Source: Pseudothauera nasutitermitis (GTDB lineage: Bacteria > Pseudomonadota > Gammaproteobacteria > Burkholderiales > Rhodocyclaceae). From it: 64,000 nucleotides of DNA. The stretch's first letter is position 1. Every line of letters starts with the position of its first letter. The notes below the pieces were generated by a model. That model saw only the letters and a program-made list of their open reading frames with translations, ran no database searches and was not told where the DNA came from. The position numbers and the translations under genes were made by a program. Shown here one piece after another: positions 50,968-62,379 of the stretch. The stretch covers positions 124,001 to 188,000 of the forward strand of contig NZ_SSOC01000004.1 in NCBI RefSeq assembly GCF_004801295.1, in the 5' to 3' direction.

Positions 50968-52899
50968 ATGGTGAAGCGGTTGTGGGGAGGGCTGGCGCTG
51001 ATCGGCTGGCTGCTGGCGAACGGATCGGCAATGGCGCAGAGCGGCGACGCGCGCATCCTTGCCGCGCGCGAAGCCTTGCGCACCGGCGACCGCGCCACCC
51101 TCGAACGCCTTGCCGCGCAGCGCCAGCCGCATGAGCTGGATGCGTATGTGCAGTACTGGCTGCTGTTCAACCGCCTGGCCCGCCCTGAACCGCCCCCGGC
51201 CAATGAACTGCGCGAGTTCCTCGCCGCCCACGAGGGCACCCTGCTGGCCGAGCGCCTGCGCGGCGACTGGCTGCGCCGCCTGGCCAAGGACGGCGAGTGG
51301 CGCGAGTACCTGAACGTCTACGCCGGCCTGCAGCGCCCCGACGATGAGCTGACCTGTCAGTCCTGGCGCGCCCGCCAGACCCTCGGGGATGCCCAGGTGG
51401 TGGCCGAGGTCGCCGCGCTGTGGAACGAGCGGGTGAATCACCACGCCGCCTGTGAGCCCGTGCTGCGTGCGCTGGCGCTGGAGCGGCGCGTCTCGGTGGA
51501 CGACATCTGGTCGCGCATCCGCCGCCAAGTGGAAGGGCGCGATACCGCGCCGGCCAGCGTCACGTTGAGCTGGCTGCCGGTCGGCGAGGCGCCCTCGCAG
51601 GCCGATTTCAACCGCGCACTGGGCAATCCGGGCCAATACCTCGCCGCCTTGCCCGCCACTGCGCTGGAGCAACGCGCCGGGCGGGAACTGGTATTGGCGG
51701 CCATCGTGCGTCTGGCGCGCGAGAACCCCGAGGAAGCCTATTTGCACCTGCTGCGGCTGGGTGACCGGCTGGGCGCCGAGAAGGCCGCCCAGGCCCACGC
51801 CGCGCTCGCCCTGCGCGCGGCCTACCGCCAGCTGCCGCAGGCGGTGGACTGGTTCGTCGCGGCCGGGGATGCGCCGCTGTCCGCCGAGCAGCGTGCCTGG
51901 CGCGTGCGCAGCGCATTGCGCGTGGGCGACTGGGGGCGGGTGCGGCAGGGCATCGAGGCCTTGCCGGCCGCCGAGCGCGAGCGGCCCGAATGGATTTACT
52001 GGCTGGCACGCGCCCATGTGGCGCTGGGCAGTCCGGAGCTGGCCACGCTGCTGTACGAGCGCATTGCCGCCGAGCCGAATTTCTACGGCCTGCTGGCCGC
52101 CGAGGAGCTGGGTAGCCGTTTCGTGCTGCCGGGGCGCGCCGGTGGCGTGATGGCGCCCGACCGTGCGCGGGCCGAGGGCGATCCGGGGCTGCGCCGTGCG
52201 CTCGCGCTGTACCGCCTGGACATGCGTCTGGACGCGGTGCGTGAATGGAACTGGGCGCTGCGTGGCCGCGACGAGGGTTTCCTGCTGGCCGCCGCCGAGC
52301 TGGCGCTGCGCAACGACATCTACGACCGCGCGATCAACACCGCCGAACTCGCGGGCGCGGCGGCGCATTTCGAATTGCGCTTCATCACGCCGTACCGTCA
52401 GGTGATCGAACCGCAGGTGCAGCGCCAGGGGCTGGACATGAGCTGGGTGTATGGCCTGATGCGCCAGGAAAGCCGCTTCATCGCACCCGCACGTTCGAGC
52501 GCCGGCGCGCAGGGGCTGATGCAGGTGATGCCGGCCACCGGCAAATGGGTGGCGGGCAAGATCGGCCTGCGCAACTACCATCCGCGCATGCTGACCGATC
52601 CGGACACCAATGTGCTGCTGGGCACCAGCTACATGCGCCTGATCCTGGACGATCTGGACAATCATCCGGTGCTCGCCTCCGCCGGCTACAACGCCGGGCC
52701 CGGCCGTGCGCGCCGCTGGCGCGACGATCGTCCCATGGAAGGGGCGATCTATGCGGAAACCATTCCCTTCGACGAAACGCGCGATTACGTCAAGAAGGTG
52801 ATGGCCAACACGGTCATCTACGCGGCCATGCTCGAAGGCCGCCCGCAGTCCCTGAAGAGCCGCCTGGGGGTGGTGGCGCCCCGTCCGCCCGGCAGTTGA
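50968..52899 (+). CDS. slt: Soluble lytic murein transglycosylase (Slt70 type)
   Basis: A 643-residue periplasmic enzyme that cleaves peptidoglycan to 1,6-anhydro-muropeptides. A signal peptide ends at SAMAQS (residue 24). A long alpha-helical superhelical domain (about 30-470) follows, then the catalytic SLT domain: GLMRQESRFIAPARSSAGAQ with Glu as catalytic acid, GLMQVMPATGKWV and the SAGYNAGPGRARRW motif. Size and order fit Slt70. Single gene. Confidence 0.95.
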   Translation: MVKRLWGGLALIGWLLANGSAMAQSGDARILAAREALRTGDRATLERLAAQRQPHELDAYVQYWLLFNRLARPEPPPANELREFLAAHEGTLLAERLRGDWLRRLAKDGEWREYLNVYAGLQRPDDELTCQSWRARQTLGDAQVVAEVAALWNERVNHHAACEPVLRALALERRVSVDDIWSRIRRQVEGRDTAPASVTLSWLPVGEAPSQADFNRALGNPGQYLAALPATALEQRAGRELVLAAIVRLARENPEEAYLHLLRLGDRLGAEKAAQAHAALALRAAYRQLPQAVDWFVAAGDAPLSAEQRAWRVRSALRVGDWGRVRQGIEALPAAERERPEWIYWLARAHVALGSPELATLLYERIAAEPNFYGLLAAEELGSRFVLPGRAGGVMAPDRARAEGDPGLRRALALYRLDMRLDAVREWNWALRGRDEGFLLAAAELALRNDIYDRAINTAELAGAAAHFELRFITPYRQVIEPQVQRQGLDMSWVYGLMRQESRFIAPARSSAGAQGLMQVMPATGKWVAGKIGLRNYHPRMLTDPDTNVLLGTSYMRLILDDLDNHPVLASAGYNAGPGRARRWRDDRPMEGAIYAETIPFDETRDYVKKVMANTVIYAAMLEGRPQSLKSRLGVVAPRPPGS

Positions 52900-53119
52900 G
52901 CGGTGGGGTCGGTGCGGGTCCGTGCAAGGCAGGCCGGCAAGGCGCGCGCTGCCACGGCGTGTTGACCATGGCCATACTGCTGGAAGCCGTCGCAAGCTCA
53001 AGCCGTTTTACGCCTTCGCCAGGCGTCACCGATCCAGTGGGCGCGTCCAACTGCGGTTTCTAGGATAATCGGCCGCATGGTGGTGGCTGCCGCTGCCCCG
53101 CCGATTGGAGGATGCGCGC

Positions 53120-54082
53120 ATGAACCCGGAACAAGTCGTACTGGTCGGAGGCTCCGGCTTTCTCGGTGCCGCGCTGGCGAACCGCCTGTGCGCGACCGGG
53201 GTCGCGGTGACGGTACCCACGCGGCGGCGTGCGCGTGCGGGGCATCTTCTGCTGCTGCCCAACGTCACGGTCGTGGAAGTCGATGTACGGAGCCCCGGCG
53301 TGCTGGAGGGCTTGTTCACGGGCGCCGACGCGGTGGTGAACCTGGTCGGTGTGCTGCATTCGCGTCCCGGCACGCCATGGGGGCCGGGTTTCGAGGAGGC
53401 CCACGTCGCCCTGCCGAAACGCATCGTGGCGGCCTGCGAAAAGGCCGGGGTGGGGCGTCTGGTGCATGTCAGCGCGTTGGGCGCCGATGCCGCCGGGCCG
53501 TCCGAATATCTGCGCTCCAAGGCGGCCGGCGAGGAGGCCGTCCGCGCCGCCCATCTGTCCTGGACGATTCTGCGTCCGTCCGTGGTGTTCGGTCGTGGCG
53601 ACCGCTTCCTGAATCTGTTCGCCACGCTCGCCAGGCGGTTTCCGCTGTTGCCGCTGGCCTGCGCCGATGCGCGCTTCCAGCCGGTGTGGGTGGAGGACGT
53701 GGCCGAGGCCGCGTGGCGCTCGCTGCGGGAATCCGCGGCGGCCGGACAGGCCTGCGAGCTTGCCGGGCCGCGTGTCTATACGCTGCGGGAACTGGTCGCC
53801 TATGCCGCCGAGGTGGGTGGTCGCCCGCGTCGCATCGTCGCCTTGCCGAACGCCCTGGCAACCTTGCAGGCCGCGCTGATGGAGCTTGCGCCCGAGCCGC
53901 TGATGAGCCGCGATAATCTGCGCTCCATGCGGGTCGACAGCGTGGCCAGCGGCGCGCCCCTGCCCTTCGGCCTGACGCCGACGCCGCTGGAGGCGGTGGC
54001 GCCGGGCTGGCTGGGCGATGGAGGCGCGAGCCGACGCTACGACGACTTTCGCCGCGGCGCACGGCGTGGGGGCGTGCGTTGA
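53120..54082 (+). CDS. NDUFA9-like NAD(P)-binding epimerase/dehydratase
   Basis: A 320-residue atypical short-chain dehydrogenase. The dinucleotide loop [14 protein letters not shown] is at residues 10-23, and [12 protein letters not shown] and [20 protein letters not shown] follow. The Tyr-x3-Lys pair appears as YLRSK. Close relatives are annotated as complex I NDUFA9 subunit family proteins; their substrate is unknown. ATG 53120 with GGAGG upstream is used. The end overlaps cca by one base. Confidence 0.85.
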   Translation: MNPEQVVLVGGSGFLGAALANRLCATGVAVTVPTRRRARAGHLLLLPNVTVVEVDVRSPGVLEGLFTGADAVVNLVGVLHSRPGTPWGPGFEEAHVALPKRIVAACEKAGVGRLVHVSALGADAAGPSEYLRSKAAGEEAVRAAHLSWTILRPSVVFGRGDRFLNLFATLARRFPLLPLACADARFQPVWVEDVAEAAWRSLRESAAAGQACELAGPRVYTLRELVAYAAEVGGRPRRIVALPNALATLQAALMELAPEPLMSRDNLRSMRVDSVASGAPLPFGLTPTPLEAVAPGWLGDGGASRRYDDFRRGARRGGVR

Positions 54083-55296
54083 TGCGTTGCTACGTGGTGG
54101 GCGGCGCGGTGCGCGACGAACTGCTCGGCCTGCCGGTGCGCGACCGGGACTGGGTGGTGGTGGGCGCCACGCCGGAAGATCTGCTGGCGCGCGGATTCCG
54201 TCCAGTGGGCAAGGATTTCCCGGTGTTCCTGCACCCGGAGACCCATGAGGAATACGCGCTGGCGCGTACCGAACGCAAGACCGGACGCGGCTACAAGGGC
54301 TTCGCTTTCCACACCGAGCCGGACGTGACGCTGGAAGAGGATCTGGCACGCCGCGACCTGACCATCAACGCCATCGCGCGCGCCGAGGACGGCACGCTGG
54401 TCGATCCCTATGGCGGGCGGGCCGATCTGGCGGCGCGGTGCTTCCGCCACGTCGGCCCGGCCTTCGCCGAGGATCCGGTGCGCATCCTGCGGGTGGCGCG
54501 TTTTGCGGCGCGCTTCGCCGATTTCGCCGTGGCGCCGGAAACCCTGGCGCTGATGCGCGGCATGGTCAGCAGCGGCGAGGTGGATCACCTGGTGCCCGAA
54601 CGGGTCTGGCAGGAACTCGCGCGCGGGCTGATGGAGGCCAGTCCGTCGCGGATGATCCGGGTGCTGCGCGATTGCGGCGCGCTGGCGCGCATCCTGCCGG
54701 AAGTGGATCGCCTGTTCGGCGTGCCGCAGCCGGAGAAATATCATCCCGAAGTGGACACCGGCGAACACGTGCTGCGCGTGATCGACCGGGCCGCCGCGGC
54801 CGGCCAGCCGTTGGCGGTGCGCTGGGCCTGCCTGCTGCACGATCTGGGCAAGGCCGACACGCCGGCGGCACTGCTGCCGCGCCACCATGGGCACGAGGCG
54901 CGCGGCGTGCCGCGCGTGCGCGCGCTCTGCGAGCGCTTGAAAGCGCCTGCCGATTGCCGTGAGCTGGCCGAACTGGTGGCGCGCGAACACGGTGTGCTCG
55001 CGCTGGCCGAAGAGCTGCGCCCGGAGACCATGGTGAAGGTGCTCGAACGCGTCGACGCCCTGCGCCGCCCCGAGCGTTTCGAACTGGCGCTGGCCGCCTG
55101 TGCCTGCGACCACCAGGGCCGTCCGGGCCACGAGGAGCGTGAATACGCGCCAGCCGGCCATTGGCGCACGGCGCTGGCCGTACTGCGTGCGGTGGATGCC
55201 GGGGCGATTGCGCGTGAATGCGCGGACCGCACGCGCATCCCGGAACGCATCCACGCCGCGCGTGTGGAAGCCGTCAGGGCCGCGCGGCGGAAGTGA
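54082..55296 (+). CDS. cca: tRNA CCA-adding nucleotidyltransferase
   Basis: A 404-residue class II CCA-adding enzyme that repairs or builds tRNA 3' ends. Motifs: [20 protein letters not shown] with the catalytic acidic pair, [15 protein letters not shown], and the neck region [14 protein letters not shown]-terminal HD domain ([11 protein letters not shown]) marks the multifunctional type with phosphohydrolase activity. ATG 54082 overlaps the upstream stop; TTG 54079 is in frame. Ends overlap the convergent hydrolase gene by 23 bases. Confidence 0.95.
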   Translation: MRCYVVGGAVRDELLGLPVRDRDWVVVGATPEDLLARGFRPVGKDFPVFLHPETHEEYALARTERKTGRGYKGFAFHTEPDVTLEEDLARRDLTINAIARAEDGTLVDPYGGRADLAARCFRHVGPAFAEDPVRILRVARFAARFADFAVAPETLALMRGMVSSGEVDHLVPERVWQELARGLMEASPSRMIRVLRDCGALARILPEVDRLFGVPQPEKYHPEVDTGEHVLRVIDRAAAAGQPLAVRWACLLHDLGKADTPAALLPRHHGHEARGVPRVRALCERLKAPADCRELAELVAREHGVLALAEELRPETMVKVLERVDALRRPERFELALAACACDHQGRPGHEEREYAPAGHWRTALAVLRAVDAGAIARECADRTRIPERIHAARVEAVRAARRK

Positions 55297-56392
55297 GCGG
55301 TGCGCGGCTGTCGTCGTCCAGCCAGCGTGCGCCGTCCCCGGAGAGTGCGTAGAGCCGCCATGGGCCATCCGCCGAGGGGGCGCACAGGCCGTAGCGGAAC
55401 GGCCGATGATCGCGCTGCGGGATGTCGAAGCGCAGATCGCGGAAGGCGGCGCAGCGCTGGCCTTGCGGGCCGTCGGCGACCTGGTCGAGCACCGGGAACA
55501 TGGAAAACCAGCGGAAGAAGGCGAACTCGTCGGCCTGCCACACCGCGCGCGCGAAGGCTTTGTCCCCGGCGCCGCCGAACATCGGCAGGCGGATCCACCC
55601 GGCCTGGGCCACCGGCAGATAGGGCGCGGAAAAGCGGCGGATGAAGGAAGCGTCCGGGGTGACGGTGAGCGCCTCGGTGCGCCGCGTGTTGAGGTGGGTG
55701 AGGTGATAGGCGCTGCCATCAAACAGCACCACCGTCCAGTTGAACGGCGAAGCCGGACGCGGCGCGGCATCGATGTGTTCGATGGCGATGCCGTGCGCGG
55801 CGGCGTAGGCCCGTCCGGCATCGATGGCTTCGCTGCGTCCCTGCCAACTGAGGCCGACCCAGCCGGCCAGCGCGGCGAAAGCGAGCACGGCGGGCAGCCG
55901 GCTGCGTCGCCAGACGGCGCTGGCGAGCAGGCCGGCGATCAGGATGCCGGTGAACACCAGATCGATGATGAAGGTGGTGCCCAGGCCGAAGCGCCAGTCG
56001 GAGAACGGTGCCAGCATCATGGTGCCGAACTGGGTGATGAAATCGCCGGCGATGTGGATCAGCACACCGCCCAGGGCCACCGGGTAGAAGCCGCGCCAGG
56101 AAGGCCGTCCGGCGGTGCTCCAGGCCGCCAGCCGTGCCATCAGCCAGGCGAGCGGCAGGGCCCACAGCGGGGCCAGCAGCAGCGAATGGGTCACGCCGCG
56201 GTGGCCGCGCAGATAGGTGATCTCGGAGATGTAGCCGAGAACGAAGTCGATGTCTGGAAAGGCTCCGGCGGCGGCACCGGCGAGCACCGCGGCCAGCGCC
56301 GCCGGGCGCCGGTCATCGGCGGGTGCGCCGGCCGGGCGTGCCATCACGCGGCCGAGCAGGGCGCCGGACAGGGCGTGGGTGAGGGTGTCCAT
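55274..56392 (-). CDS. Membrane-bound metal-dependent hydrolase (YdjM/DUF457 family)
   Basis: A 372-residue protein. The N-terminal two thirds is a membrane domain with the family's His/Asp pattern: [26 protein letters not shown] and [20 protein letters not shown]. Several hydrophobic helices follow to about residue 195. The C-terminal ~170 residues form a soluble beta-rich domain ([18 protein letters not shown]). The E. coli relative YdjM is SOS-linked; the substrate is unknown. Confidence 0.85.
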   Translation of the reverse strand: MDTLTHALSGALLGRVMARPAGAPADDRRPAALAAVLAGAAAGAFPDIDFVLGYISEITYLRGHRGVTHSLLLAPLWALPLAWLMARLAAWSTAGRPSWRGFYPVALGGVLIHIAGDFITQFGTMMLAPFSDWRFGLGTTFIIDLVFTGILIAGLLASAVWRRSRLPAVLAFAALAGWVGLSWQGRSEAIDAGRAYAAAHGIAIEHIDAAPRPASPFNWTVVLFDGSAYHLTHLNTRRTEALTVTPDASFIRRFSAPYLPVAQAGWIRLPMFGGAGDKAFARAVWQADEFAFFRWFSMFPVLDQVADGPQGQRCAAFRDLRFDIPQRDHRPFRYGLCAPSADGPWRLYALSGDGARWLDDDSRAPLTSAARP

Positions 56393-56407
56393 TGTGGGGA
56401 AAGGCGC

Positions 56408-56441
56408 GGTGGCTCGCGCGGCAGGATGCGCGAGCCACCGT
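56408..56441 (-). terminator. Strong hairpin terminator of the RND efflux operon
   Basis: Perfect 13-bp stem CGGTGGCTCGCGC/GCGCGAGCCACCG with an 8-base loop, 15 bases after the channel gene's stop. On the transcribed strand it is followed by CGCCTTTCCCC, a short T run. Confidence 0.7.
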
Positions 56442-56455
56442 GGCCGGCCGGCGGT

Positions 56456-57856
56456 TTAGTGCCAGCCGCCGCCCAGCGCCTTGTACACCGCGATGCGGTT
56501 GCCGGCCTCGGCCAGGCGCGCCGAGATCAGCTGCAGTTCGGCACTGTACAGCGTGCGCTGTGCGTCGAGCAGGGTCAGGAAGCTATCCACGCCGGCTTCG
56601 TAGCGCGCTTCGGAGAGGCGATAGCTGTCCTGCGCCGCCTCCACCGCCTTGCGCTGCGCATCGAGGGTTTCATCCGCGTTGGCGCGGTCGGCGAGTGCAT
56701 CGGCGACTTCGCGGAAGGCGGTCTGGATGGTGTTCTCGTACTGCGCCACGGCGATGTCGCGGCTGACCTCGGCGACGTCCAGGCTGGCGGCCAACCGGCC
56801 GGCCTGGAAGATCGGCAGGGTGAGTTGCGGGATGAAGGTCCACGCGCGCGTGCCGCCGTCGAACAGGCCGCTCAGTTCCGGGCTCACGCTGCCCGTCGTC
56901 GCAGTCAGCGAGATGGTCGGGAAGAACGCCGCGCGGGCCGCGCCGATGTTGGCGTTGGCCGCGCGCAGGGCGTGCTCTGCGGAGACCACGTCGGGGCGGC
57001 GGACCAAGACCTCGGCGGGCAGGCCGGCCGGCAGTTCGGCCAGGCGGGTGGCCTGGGCGTCCAGGCGCTCTGGCAGCCATTCGGCGGGGATCTGGTCGCC
57101 GGCCAGCAGGTTCAGCGCATTCAGCGCGCGCGCGGCCAGCGCGGTGTAGCTCGCCACGTTGGCGCGCGCGGTTTCCGCCGCGCTTTCCGCCTGGCGCAAT
57201 TCCAGGCGGGAGGAGGCGCCCACGTCGAAACTGGCCTGCACCAGTTCCAGCGTCTTGCGGCGGGTTTCCAGCGTGCGTTCGGCCAGCGCGAGATTCTCGC
57301 GGTCGGCGGCCAGTTGCAGCCAGGCCGTGGCGACCTCGGCCACCACGCCGAGGCGGGTGGCGCGCTGGGCTTCCTCGGTGGCCAAGTATTGCTCCAGCGC
57401 GGCGTCGCGCAGGCTGCGCACGCGGCCGAACAGGTCGAGCTCCCAGCTGGCGATGCCCACGTTGACGCCGTACTGGCGGCTGATCACCGTTTCACCGGTG
57501 GTGCTCACGCTTTCCGGCACGCGCTGGGCGTTCTGGTTGGCGGTGAGGCCCAGCGAGGGGAACAGGTCGGCGCGCTGGATGCGGTACTGCGCGCGGGCCT
57601 TCTCGATGTTGAGCACGGCCACGCGCAGGTTGCGGTTGTGCTCCAGCGCGCGTTCGATGACCTGGCGCAGGCGCGCGTCGGTGAACACCTCGGCCCACGG
57701 GCTGTCGGCGTCGATGGCAGCTTCACCGCCGGTGGCCGGTGCGTTCCAGGTGGCCGCCACGGGGGCGGCCGGGCGCACGTAGTCGGGTGCAAGCGTGGTG
57801 CAGGCGCTCAGGCCGGCGGCGGCCAGCGCGAGGGTGAGAATGCGGAGCCGGTTCAT
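56456..57856 (-). CDS. RND efflux outer-membrane channel (OprM/NodT family lipoprotein)
   Basis: A 466-residue outer-membrane factor. The lipobox LSAC gives a lipid-anchored Cys near residue 18. Two repeats of the TolC fold each hold a long coiled coil; marks are PDVVSAEHALRAANANIGAA and the end EAGNRIAVYKALGGGW. It completes the tripartite pump with the adaptor and AcrB-type transporter. ATG 57856 overlaps the pump gene's stop by one base. Confidence 0.94.
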   Translation of the reverse strand: MNRLRILTLALAAAGLSACTTLAPDYVRPAAPVAATWNAPATGGEAAIDADSPWAEVFTDARLRQVIERALEHNRNLRVAVLNIEKARAQYRIQRADLFPSLGLTANQNAQRVPESVSTTGETVISRQYGVNVGIASWELDLFGRVRSLRDAALEQYLATEEAQRATRLGVVAEVATAWLQLAADRENLALAERTLETRRKTLELVQASFDVGASSRLELRQAESAAETARANVASYTALAARALNALNLLAGDQIPAEWLPERLDAQATRLAELPAGLPAEVLVRRPDVVSAEHALRAANANIGAARAAFFPTISLTATTGSVSPELSGLFDGGTRAWTFIPQLTLPIFQAGRLAASLDVAEVSRDIAVAQYENTIQTAFREVADALADRANADETLDAQRKAVEAAQDSYRLSEARYEAGVDSFLTLLDAQRTLYSAELQLISARLAEAGNRIAVYKALGGGWH

Positions 57857-60800
57857 CAACGGGCCTCCCCGGTATCGGTATGTGCGGCCGTGGTCTGTTC
57901 GGCCGGCTTGTCCTTGAAGATCCGCTTGATCACCACATAGAACAGCGGAATGAAGAAGATGCCCAGCGCGGTGGCGGAGATGGTGCCGCCCAGCACGCCG
58001 GTGCCGATGGCGTTCTGGCTGCCGGCGCCGGCGCCGGTGGCCTTGGCCAGCGGCAGCACGCCGAGGCCGAAGGCCAGCGAGGTCATCAGGATCGGACGCA
58101 GACGCATGCGCACTGCTTCCAGGGTGGCGGCGACGAGTTCCTTGCCTTCGCGTTCCATCTGCTCCTTGGCGAATTCCACGATCAGGATCGCGTTCTTCGC
58201 CGACAGACCGATGGTGGCGAGCAGGCCGACCTGGAAGTATACGTCGTTGGACAGCCCGCGCCCGGTGGCCGCGAGGATGGCGCCGAGCACGCCCAGCGGC
58301 ACCACCAGCATGACCGCGAACGGTACCGACCAGCTTTCATACAGTGCGGCCAGGCAGAGGAACACCACGATCAGCGAGAGTGCGTACAGCGCCGGGGCCT
58401 GCGAGCCGGAACGGCGTTCCTCGTACGAGGTGCCCGTCCATTCGTAGCCGATGCCCGGCGGCAGCTTGGCGATCAGCTCTTCCATCGCGGTCATGGCCGT
58501 ACCGGACGAAACGCCGGGTGCGCCCTGGCCCTGGATCTGCACCGCGGGCTGGCCGTTGTAGCGCTCCAGGCGCGGCGAGCCGAAGGTCCAGTGCCCGGTG
58601 GCGAAGGCGGACAGCGGGACCATCTCGCCGGCATTGTTGCGTACGTACCATTTGTTGAGATCCTCGGGGGTCATGCGCCCCGGGGCGTCCGACTGCATGT
58701 ACACCTTCTTGATGCGCCCGCGGTCGATGAAGTCATTGACGTACAGGCCGCCCCAGCCGGTCGACAGCGTGGCGTTGATGTCGGCCACGCTGATGCCCAG
58801 CGCGCCGGCCTTGGCGTGGTCGACGTCGAGCACATACTCCTGCATGTCTTCCTGGCCGTTCGGGCGCACCGCCACCAGACGGGAATCCTGTCCGGCCATG
58901 CCGAGCAACTGGTTGCGCGCGGCGATCAGCGCATCGTGGCCGAGGCCGCCGCGATCCTGCAACTGCAGGTCGAAGCCGTTGGCGGTGCCCAGTTCCAGCA
59001 CCGCCGGCGGCACGAAGGCGAACACCATGGCTTCCTTGATCTGCGAGAAGGCGGCCATGGCCCGGCCGGCCACCGCATTCACGTGCCCGGTGGCGCCCGC
59101 GCGCTCATCCCAGTCGCGCAGGTGCACGAAGCCGATGGCCATGTTCTGGCCGGAACCGGCAAAGCTGAAGCCGGCCACGGTGAAGATGGACTTGGCGTAA
59201 TCCTTTTCGTCCACCAGGAAGTGCTCCTCCACCTTCTTCAGCACTTCCACGGTGCGTTCCTGGGTGGCGCCCGCCGGCAGGGTGACCTGTGTGAACAGGA
59301 TGCCCTGGTCTTCTTCCGGCAGGAAGGAGGTCGGCATGCGCAGGAACAGGAAGGCGAGCACGCCGAAGATCACCGCATAGATCAGCAGGAAGCGCCCGGT
59401 ACGGTGCAGGATGCTGTTCACCGCCGATTCATAGCGCCGGGTGTTGCGTTCGAACATGCGGTTGAACCAGCCGAAGAAGCCGGAGAACCAGCCGCCCTCG
59501 GAGATGCTGTGGCCCTTTTCCACGGGTTTCAGCATGGTCGCGCACAGCGCCGGGGTGAACACGATGGCCACCAGCACCGACAGCCCCATCGCCGAGACGA
59601 TGGTGATCGAGAACTGGCGGTAGATCACCCCGGTGGAGCCGCCGAAGAAGGCCATCGGCACGAACACCGCCGACAGCACCAGACCGATGCCGATCAGTGC
59701 GCCGGTGATCTGGCCCATCGACTTGCGGGTGGCTTCCTTGGGTGGCAGCCCCTCCTCGCTCATGATGCGCTCGACGTTCTCGACCACCACGATGGCGTCG
59801 TCCACCAGCAGGCCGATGGCGAGCACCACACCGAACATGGTCAGCGTGTTGATCGAGAAACCGAAGGCCGCCATCATGCCGAAGGTGCCCAGCAGCACCA
59901 CCGGCACGGCGATGGTCGGGATCAGCGTGGCGCGCAGGTTCTGCAGGAACAGGAACATCACCAGGAAGACCAGCACGACGGCTTCGATCAGGGTCTTCAC
60001 CACCTCCTGGATCGACAGGCGCACGAACGGCGTCGTGTCGTATGGCAGGACGACCTCCACGCCTTCCGGGAAGTAGTGCGCCATCTCCTCGATGGCCTCG
60101 TTCACCGCCTTGGCCGTATCGAGCGCATTGGCGCCCGCCGCCAGCTTGATGCCGATGCCGGCTGCCGGCTGGCCGTTGTAGCGTGCGGTGAAGCCGTAGC
60201 TTTCCGCGCCCATTTCGACGCGGGCCACGTCACGCAGGCGCACCTCGCCGCCCTGGGCGGAAGTTCTCAGCAGGATGTTCTCGAACTGCTCGACCGTCTG
60301 CAGGCGGCTTTGCACCGTGATCGAGGCGGTGAAGCCCTGCCCCGGCAGCGACGGCGCGCCGCCCAGCGAACCGGCGGAGACCTGGGCGTTCTGCGCGGCC
60401 AGCGCGGCCTGCACGTCCGAGGGCATCAGCTTGTAGTTGTTCAGCCTGGCGGGGTCCAGCCAGATGCGCATCGAGTACTGCGAGCCGAACACCTGCACCT
60501 CGCCCACGCCGGTCACCCGCGACAGCGGGTCCTGCACGGTGGACACGAGGAAGTCGGACAGGTCGGTGTTGTCCAGGCTGCCGTCCTTGGAGACGAAGCC
60601 CAGCACCAACAGGAAGTTGCGGGTAGATTTGGCCACCGTCACACCCTGCTGCTGCACCGCCTGGGGCAGCAGCGGCAGCGAGGTCTGCAGCTTGTTCTGC
60701 ACCTGCACCTGGGCGATGTCCGGATCGGTGCCGGCGTCGAAGGTCAGCGTGACGGTGGCGCGGCCGTAGGAATCCGAGGTGGAGTTCATGTACAGCAGGC

Positions 60801-61020
60801 CGTCCAGACCGGTCATCTTCTGTTCGATGATCTGCGTCACGGAGTCCTCCACCGCCTTCGCGGTGGCGCCCGGGTAGGACGCATTGATGGCGATCTGCGG
60901 CGGCGCGATGGCCGGATACTGGGAAACCGGCAGCTCCAGGATGGACAGCGCGCCGGCCAGCATGATGACGATGGCGACCACCCATGCGAAGATGGGTCGG
61001 TCTATGAAGAAACGGGCCAT
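57856..61020 (-). CDS. RND multidrug efflux transporter (AcrB/MexB, HAE1 family)
   Basis: A 1054-residue inner-membrane proton antiporter with 12 helices and two large periplasmic loops. It opens with [20 protein letters not shown]. The proton-relay Asp pair is in [18 protein letters not shown] (about residue 405), and the family motif [20 protein letters not shown] precedes it. The second half repeats the pattern, with the Lys in [13 protein letters not shown]. The substrate range cannot be told from sequence. Confidence 0.97.
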   Translation of the reverse strand: MARFFIDRPIFAWVVAIVIMLAGALSILELPVSQYPAIAPPQIAINASYPGATAKAVEDSVTQIIEQKMTGLDGLLYMNSTSDSYGRATVTLTFDAGTDPDIAQVQVQNKLQTSLPLLPQAVQQQGVTVAKSTRNFLLVLGFVSKDGSLDNTDLSDFLVSTVQDPLSRVTGVGEVQVFGSQYSMRIWLDPARLNNYKLMPSDVQAALAAQNAQVSAGSLGGAPSLPGQGFTASITVQSRLQTVEQFENILLRTSAQGGEVRLRDVARVEMGAESYGFTARYNGQPAAGIGIKLAAGANALDTAKAVNEAIEEMAHYFPEGVEVVLPYDTTPFVRLSIQEVVKTLIEAVVLVFLVMFLFLQNLRATLIPTIAVPVVLLGTFGMMAAFGFSINTLTMFGVVLAIGLLVDDAIVVVENVERIMSEEGLPPKEATRKSMGQITGALIGIGLVLSAVFVPMAFFGGSTGVIYRQFSITIVSAMGLSVLVAIVFTPALCATMLKPVEKGHSISEGGWFSGFFGWFNRMFERNTRRYESAVNSILHRTGRFLLIYAVIFGVLAFLFLRMPTSFLPEEDQGILFTQVTLPAGATQERTVEVLKKVEEHFLVDEKDYAKSIFTVAGFSFAGSGQNMAIGFVHLRDWDERAGATGHVNAVAGRAMAAFSQIKEAMVFAFVPPAVLELGTANGFDLQLQDRGGLGHDALIAARNQLLGMAGQDSRLVAVRPNGQEDMQEYVLDVDHAKAGALGISVADINATLSTGWGGLYVNDFIDRGRIKKVYMQSDAPGRMTPEDLNKWYVRNNAGEMVPLSAFATGHWTFGSPRLERYNGQPAVQIQGQGAPGVSSGTAMTAMEELIAKLPPGIGYEWTGTSYEERRSGSQAPALYALSLIVVFLCLAALYESWSVPFAVMLVVPLGVLGAILAATGRGLSNDVYFQVGLLATIGLSAKNAILIVEFAKEQMEREGKELVAATLEAVRMRLRPILMTSLAFGLGVLPLAKATGAGAGSQNAIGTGVLGGTISATALGIFFIPLFYVVIKRIFKDKPAEQTTAAHTDTGEAR

Positions 61021-61031
61021 GGATCAGCTCC

Positions 61032-62210
61032 TTAGTTGGCCGGCGCGGCGGCAGGGGGCGTTGCGGCTGCGGCCTGGGGATCGACCACGGCGCCGGCGCG
61101 CACGCGCTGCAGACCCTCGATGATCACCCGTTCGCCATCCTTGAGGCCGGCGCGCACGACCCAGCGGTCTTCCAGCGCACGCTCCACCTCCACCGTGCGG
61201 GCTTCCACCTTGTTCTCGGCATTCACCACCATGACCAGGGCGTTGCCCTTGGGGTCGCGGCTGAGCGCGGCATGCGGTACCAGGATCACGTCGTTGCTGC
61301 TGCCGTGTTCGATGCGCGCACGCACGTACATGCCCGGCAGCAGTTCCCCGTTGGGGTTGGGGAATACCGTGCGCAGGGTCACGCTGCCGGTACCCGGATC
61401 CACGGAAACCTCGGAGAACTCCAGATGGCCGGGGGTGGTGTACTCGCTGCCATCCTCGAGCAGCAGGCGGACCGGCACGCTGTCGGCGGTTTCCGTGCTG
61501 ACGCGGCCGTCGGCCAGATCGCGGCGCAGCTTCAGCAGTTCGGTGCTCGATTGGGTGAGATCCACGTAGATTGGATCCAGCTTCTGGATGGTCACCAGCG
61601 CATCGGCCTGATTGGCGGTGACCAGCGCGCCCGGCGTCACGCTGGAGCGTCCGGCACGGCCGGCGATCGGCGCGGCGACCTTGGTGAAGGCCAGATCCAC
61701 GCGCGCCTTGTCCAGCGCGGCGCGCGCGCTGGCCACGTCGGCTTCGGCCAGTTTGAACGCGGCCTGGGCTTCGTCGTTGGCCTGCTTGCTGACAGCCTGG
61801 ATGTTGATCAGCCCGGCATAGCGTTCGGCCGTCAGGCGGGCGACGTCGCGATTCGCTTCGGCGCGGGCGAGCGAAGCGGCTGCCGCGTCATAGGTGGCCT
61901 GGTAGGTGGCAGGATCGATCTGATAGAGCAACTCCCCGGCCTTGACCTCGGTACCTTCGCGGAACACGCGCTGCTTGACCAGGCCGGTCACCTGCGGGCG
62001 TACCTCGGCGATCAGGGAAGGCGTGATGCGGCCCGGCAGCTCGAGCACCAGCGGCACGCTGGCGGACCGCACCTCGACCACCGACACCTTGGGGGCCTGG
62101 GGCGCGGCGGCGGCCTGCTCGGATTGCCCCTTGCCGCAGGCGGCGAGGCTCAGGGCGGCGGTCAACGCCAGTACCAGCACGGCCGGCTGCCGGCTCTTGT
62201 CGATCTGCAT
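61032..62210 (-). CDS. RND efflux periplasmic adaptor (membrane fusion protein)
   Basis: A 392-residue lipoprotein (lipobox LAAC, Cys at about 25). Barrel-sandwich halves surround a helical hairpin: RPQVTGLVKQRVFREGTEVK and TKVAAPIAGRAGRSSVTPGA. Beta-barrel and membrane-proximal domains follow. It joins the pump to the outer channel. ATG 62210 has GAGAGG upstream and gives a proper lipoprotein signal; longer in-frame starts do not. First gene of the efflux operon, 11 bases before the pump gene. Confidence 0.95.
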   Translation of the reverse strand: MQIDKSRQPAVLVLALTAALSLAACGKGQSEQAAAAPQAPKVSVVEVRSASVPLVLELPGRITPSLIAEVRPQVTGLVKQRVFREGTEVKAGELLYQIDPATYQATYDAAAASLARAEANRDVARLTAERYAGLINIQAVSKQANDEAQAAFKLAEADVASARAALDKARVDLAFTKVAAPIAGRAGRSSVTPGALVTANQADALVTIQKLDPIYVDLTQSSTELLKLRRDLADGRVSTETADSVPVRLLLEDGSEYTTPGHLEFSEVSVDPGTGSVTLRTVFPNPNGELLPGMYVRARIEHGSSNDVILVPHAALSRDPKGNALVMVVNAENKVEARTVEVERALEDRWVVRAGLKDGERVIIEGLQRVRAGAVVDPQAAAATPPAAAPAN

Positions 62211-62280
62211 GGGGAAACCTCTCGTCATATTGAAAGCGGCCGGTACGCGCGAGCGGGCCGGCCGATGGAACACATGGGTT

Positions 62281-62312
62281 AGAATGCTTATTCTAGATTG
62301 AGCGCTCATTCT
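62281..62312. promoter_or_regulatory. Candidate TetR operators in the efflux/regulator gap
   Basis: Two adjacent dyads. AGAAT-GCTT-ATTCT is at 62281-62294. The near-perfect 18-bp palindrome AGATTGAGC/GCTCATTCT is at 62295-62312, with perfect core TGAGCGCTCA and one mismatch. They lie 71 bases before the adaptor start and 68 before the repressor start. Confidence 0.65.
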
Positions 62313-62379
62313 ATGCTAGCCTTCGATCACCCGCAAGTACGGCGAATCAGTAGATGTTGCAACGCAATAGGAGTTCCAG

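Noticed and set aside
57880-61035. A plus-strand open frame of about 1050 residues opposite the RND pump gene
   Set aside because: It is the mirror of the pump's codons in very GC-rich DNA; its product is rich in His, Gln, Arg and Gly with no domain, and the minus-strand pump is fully recognisable.
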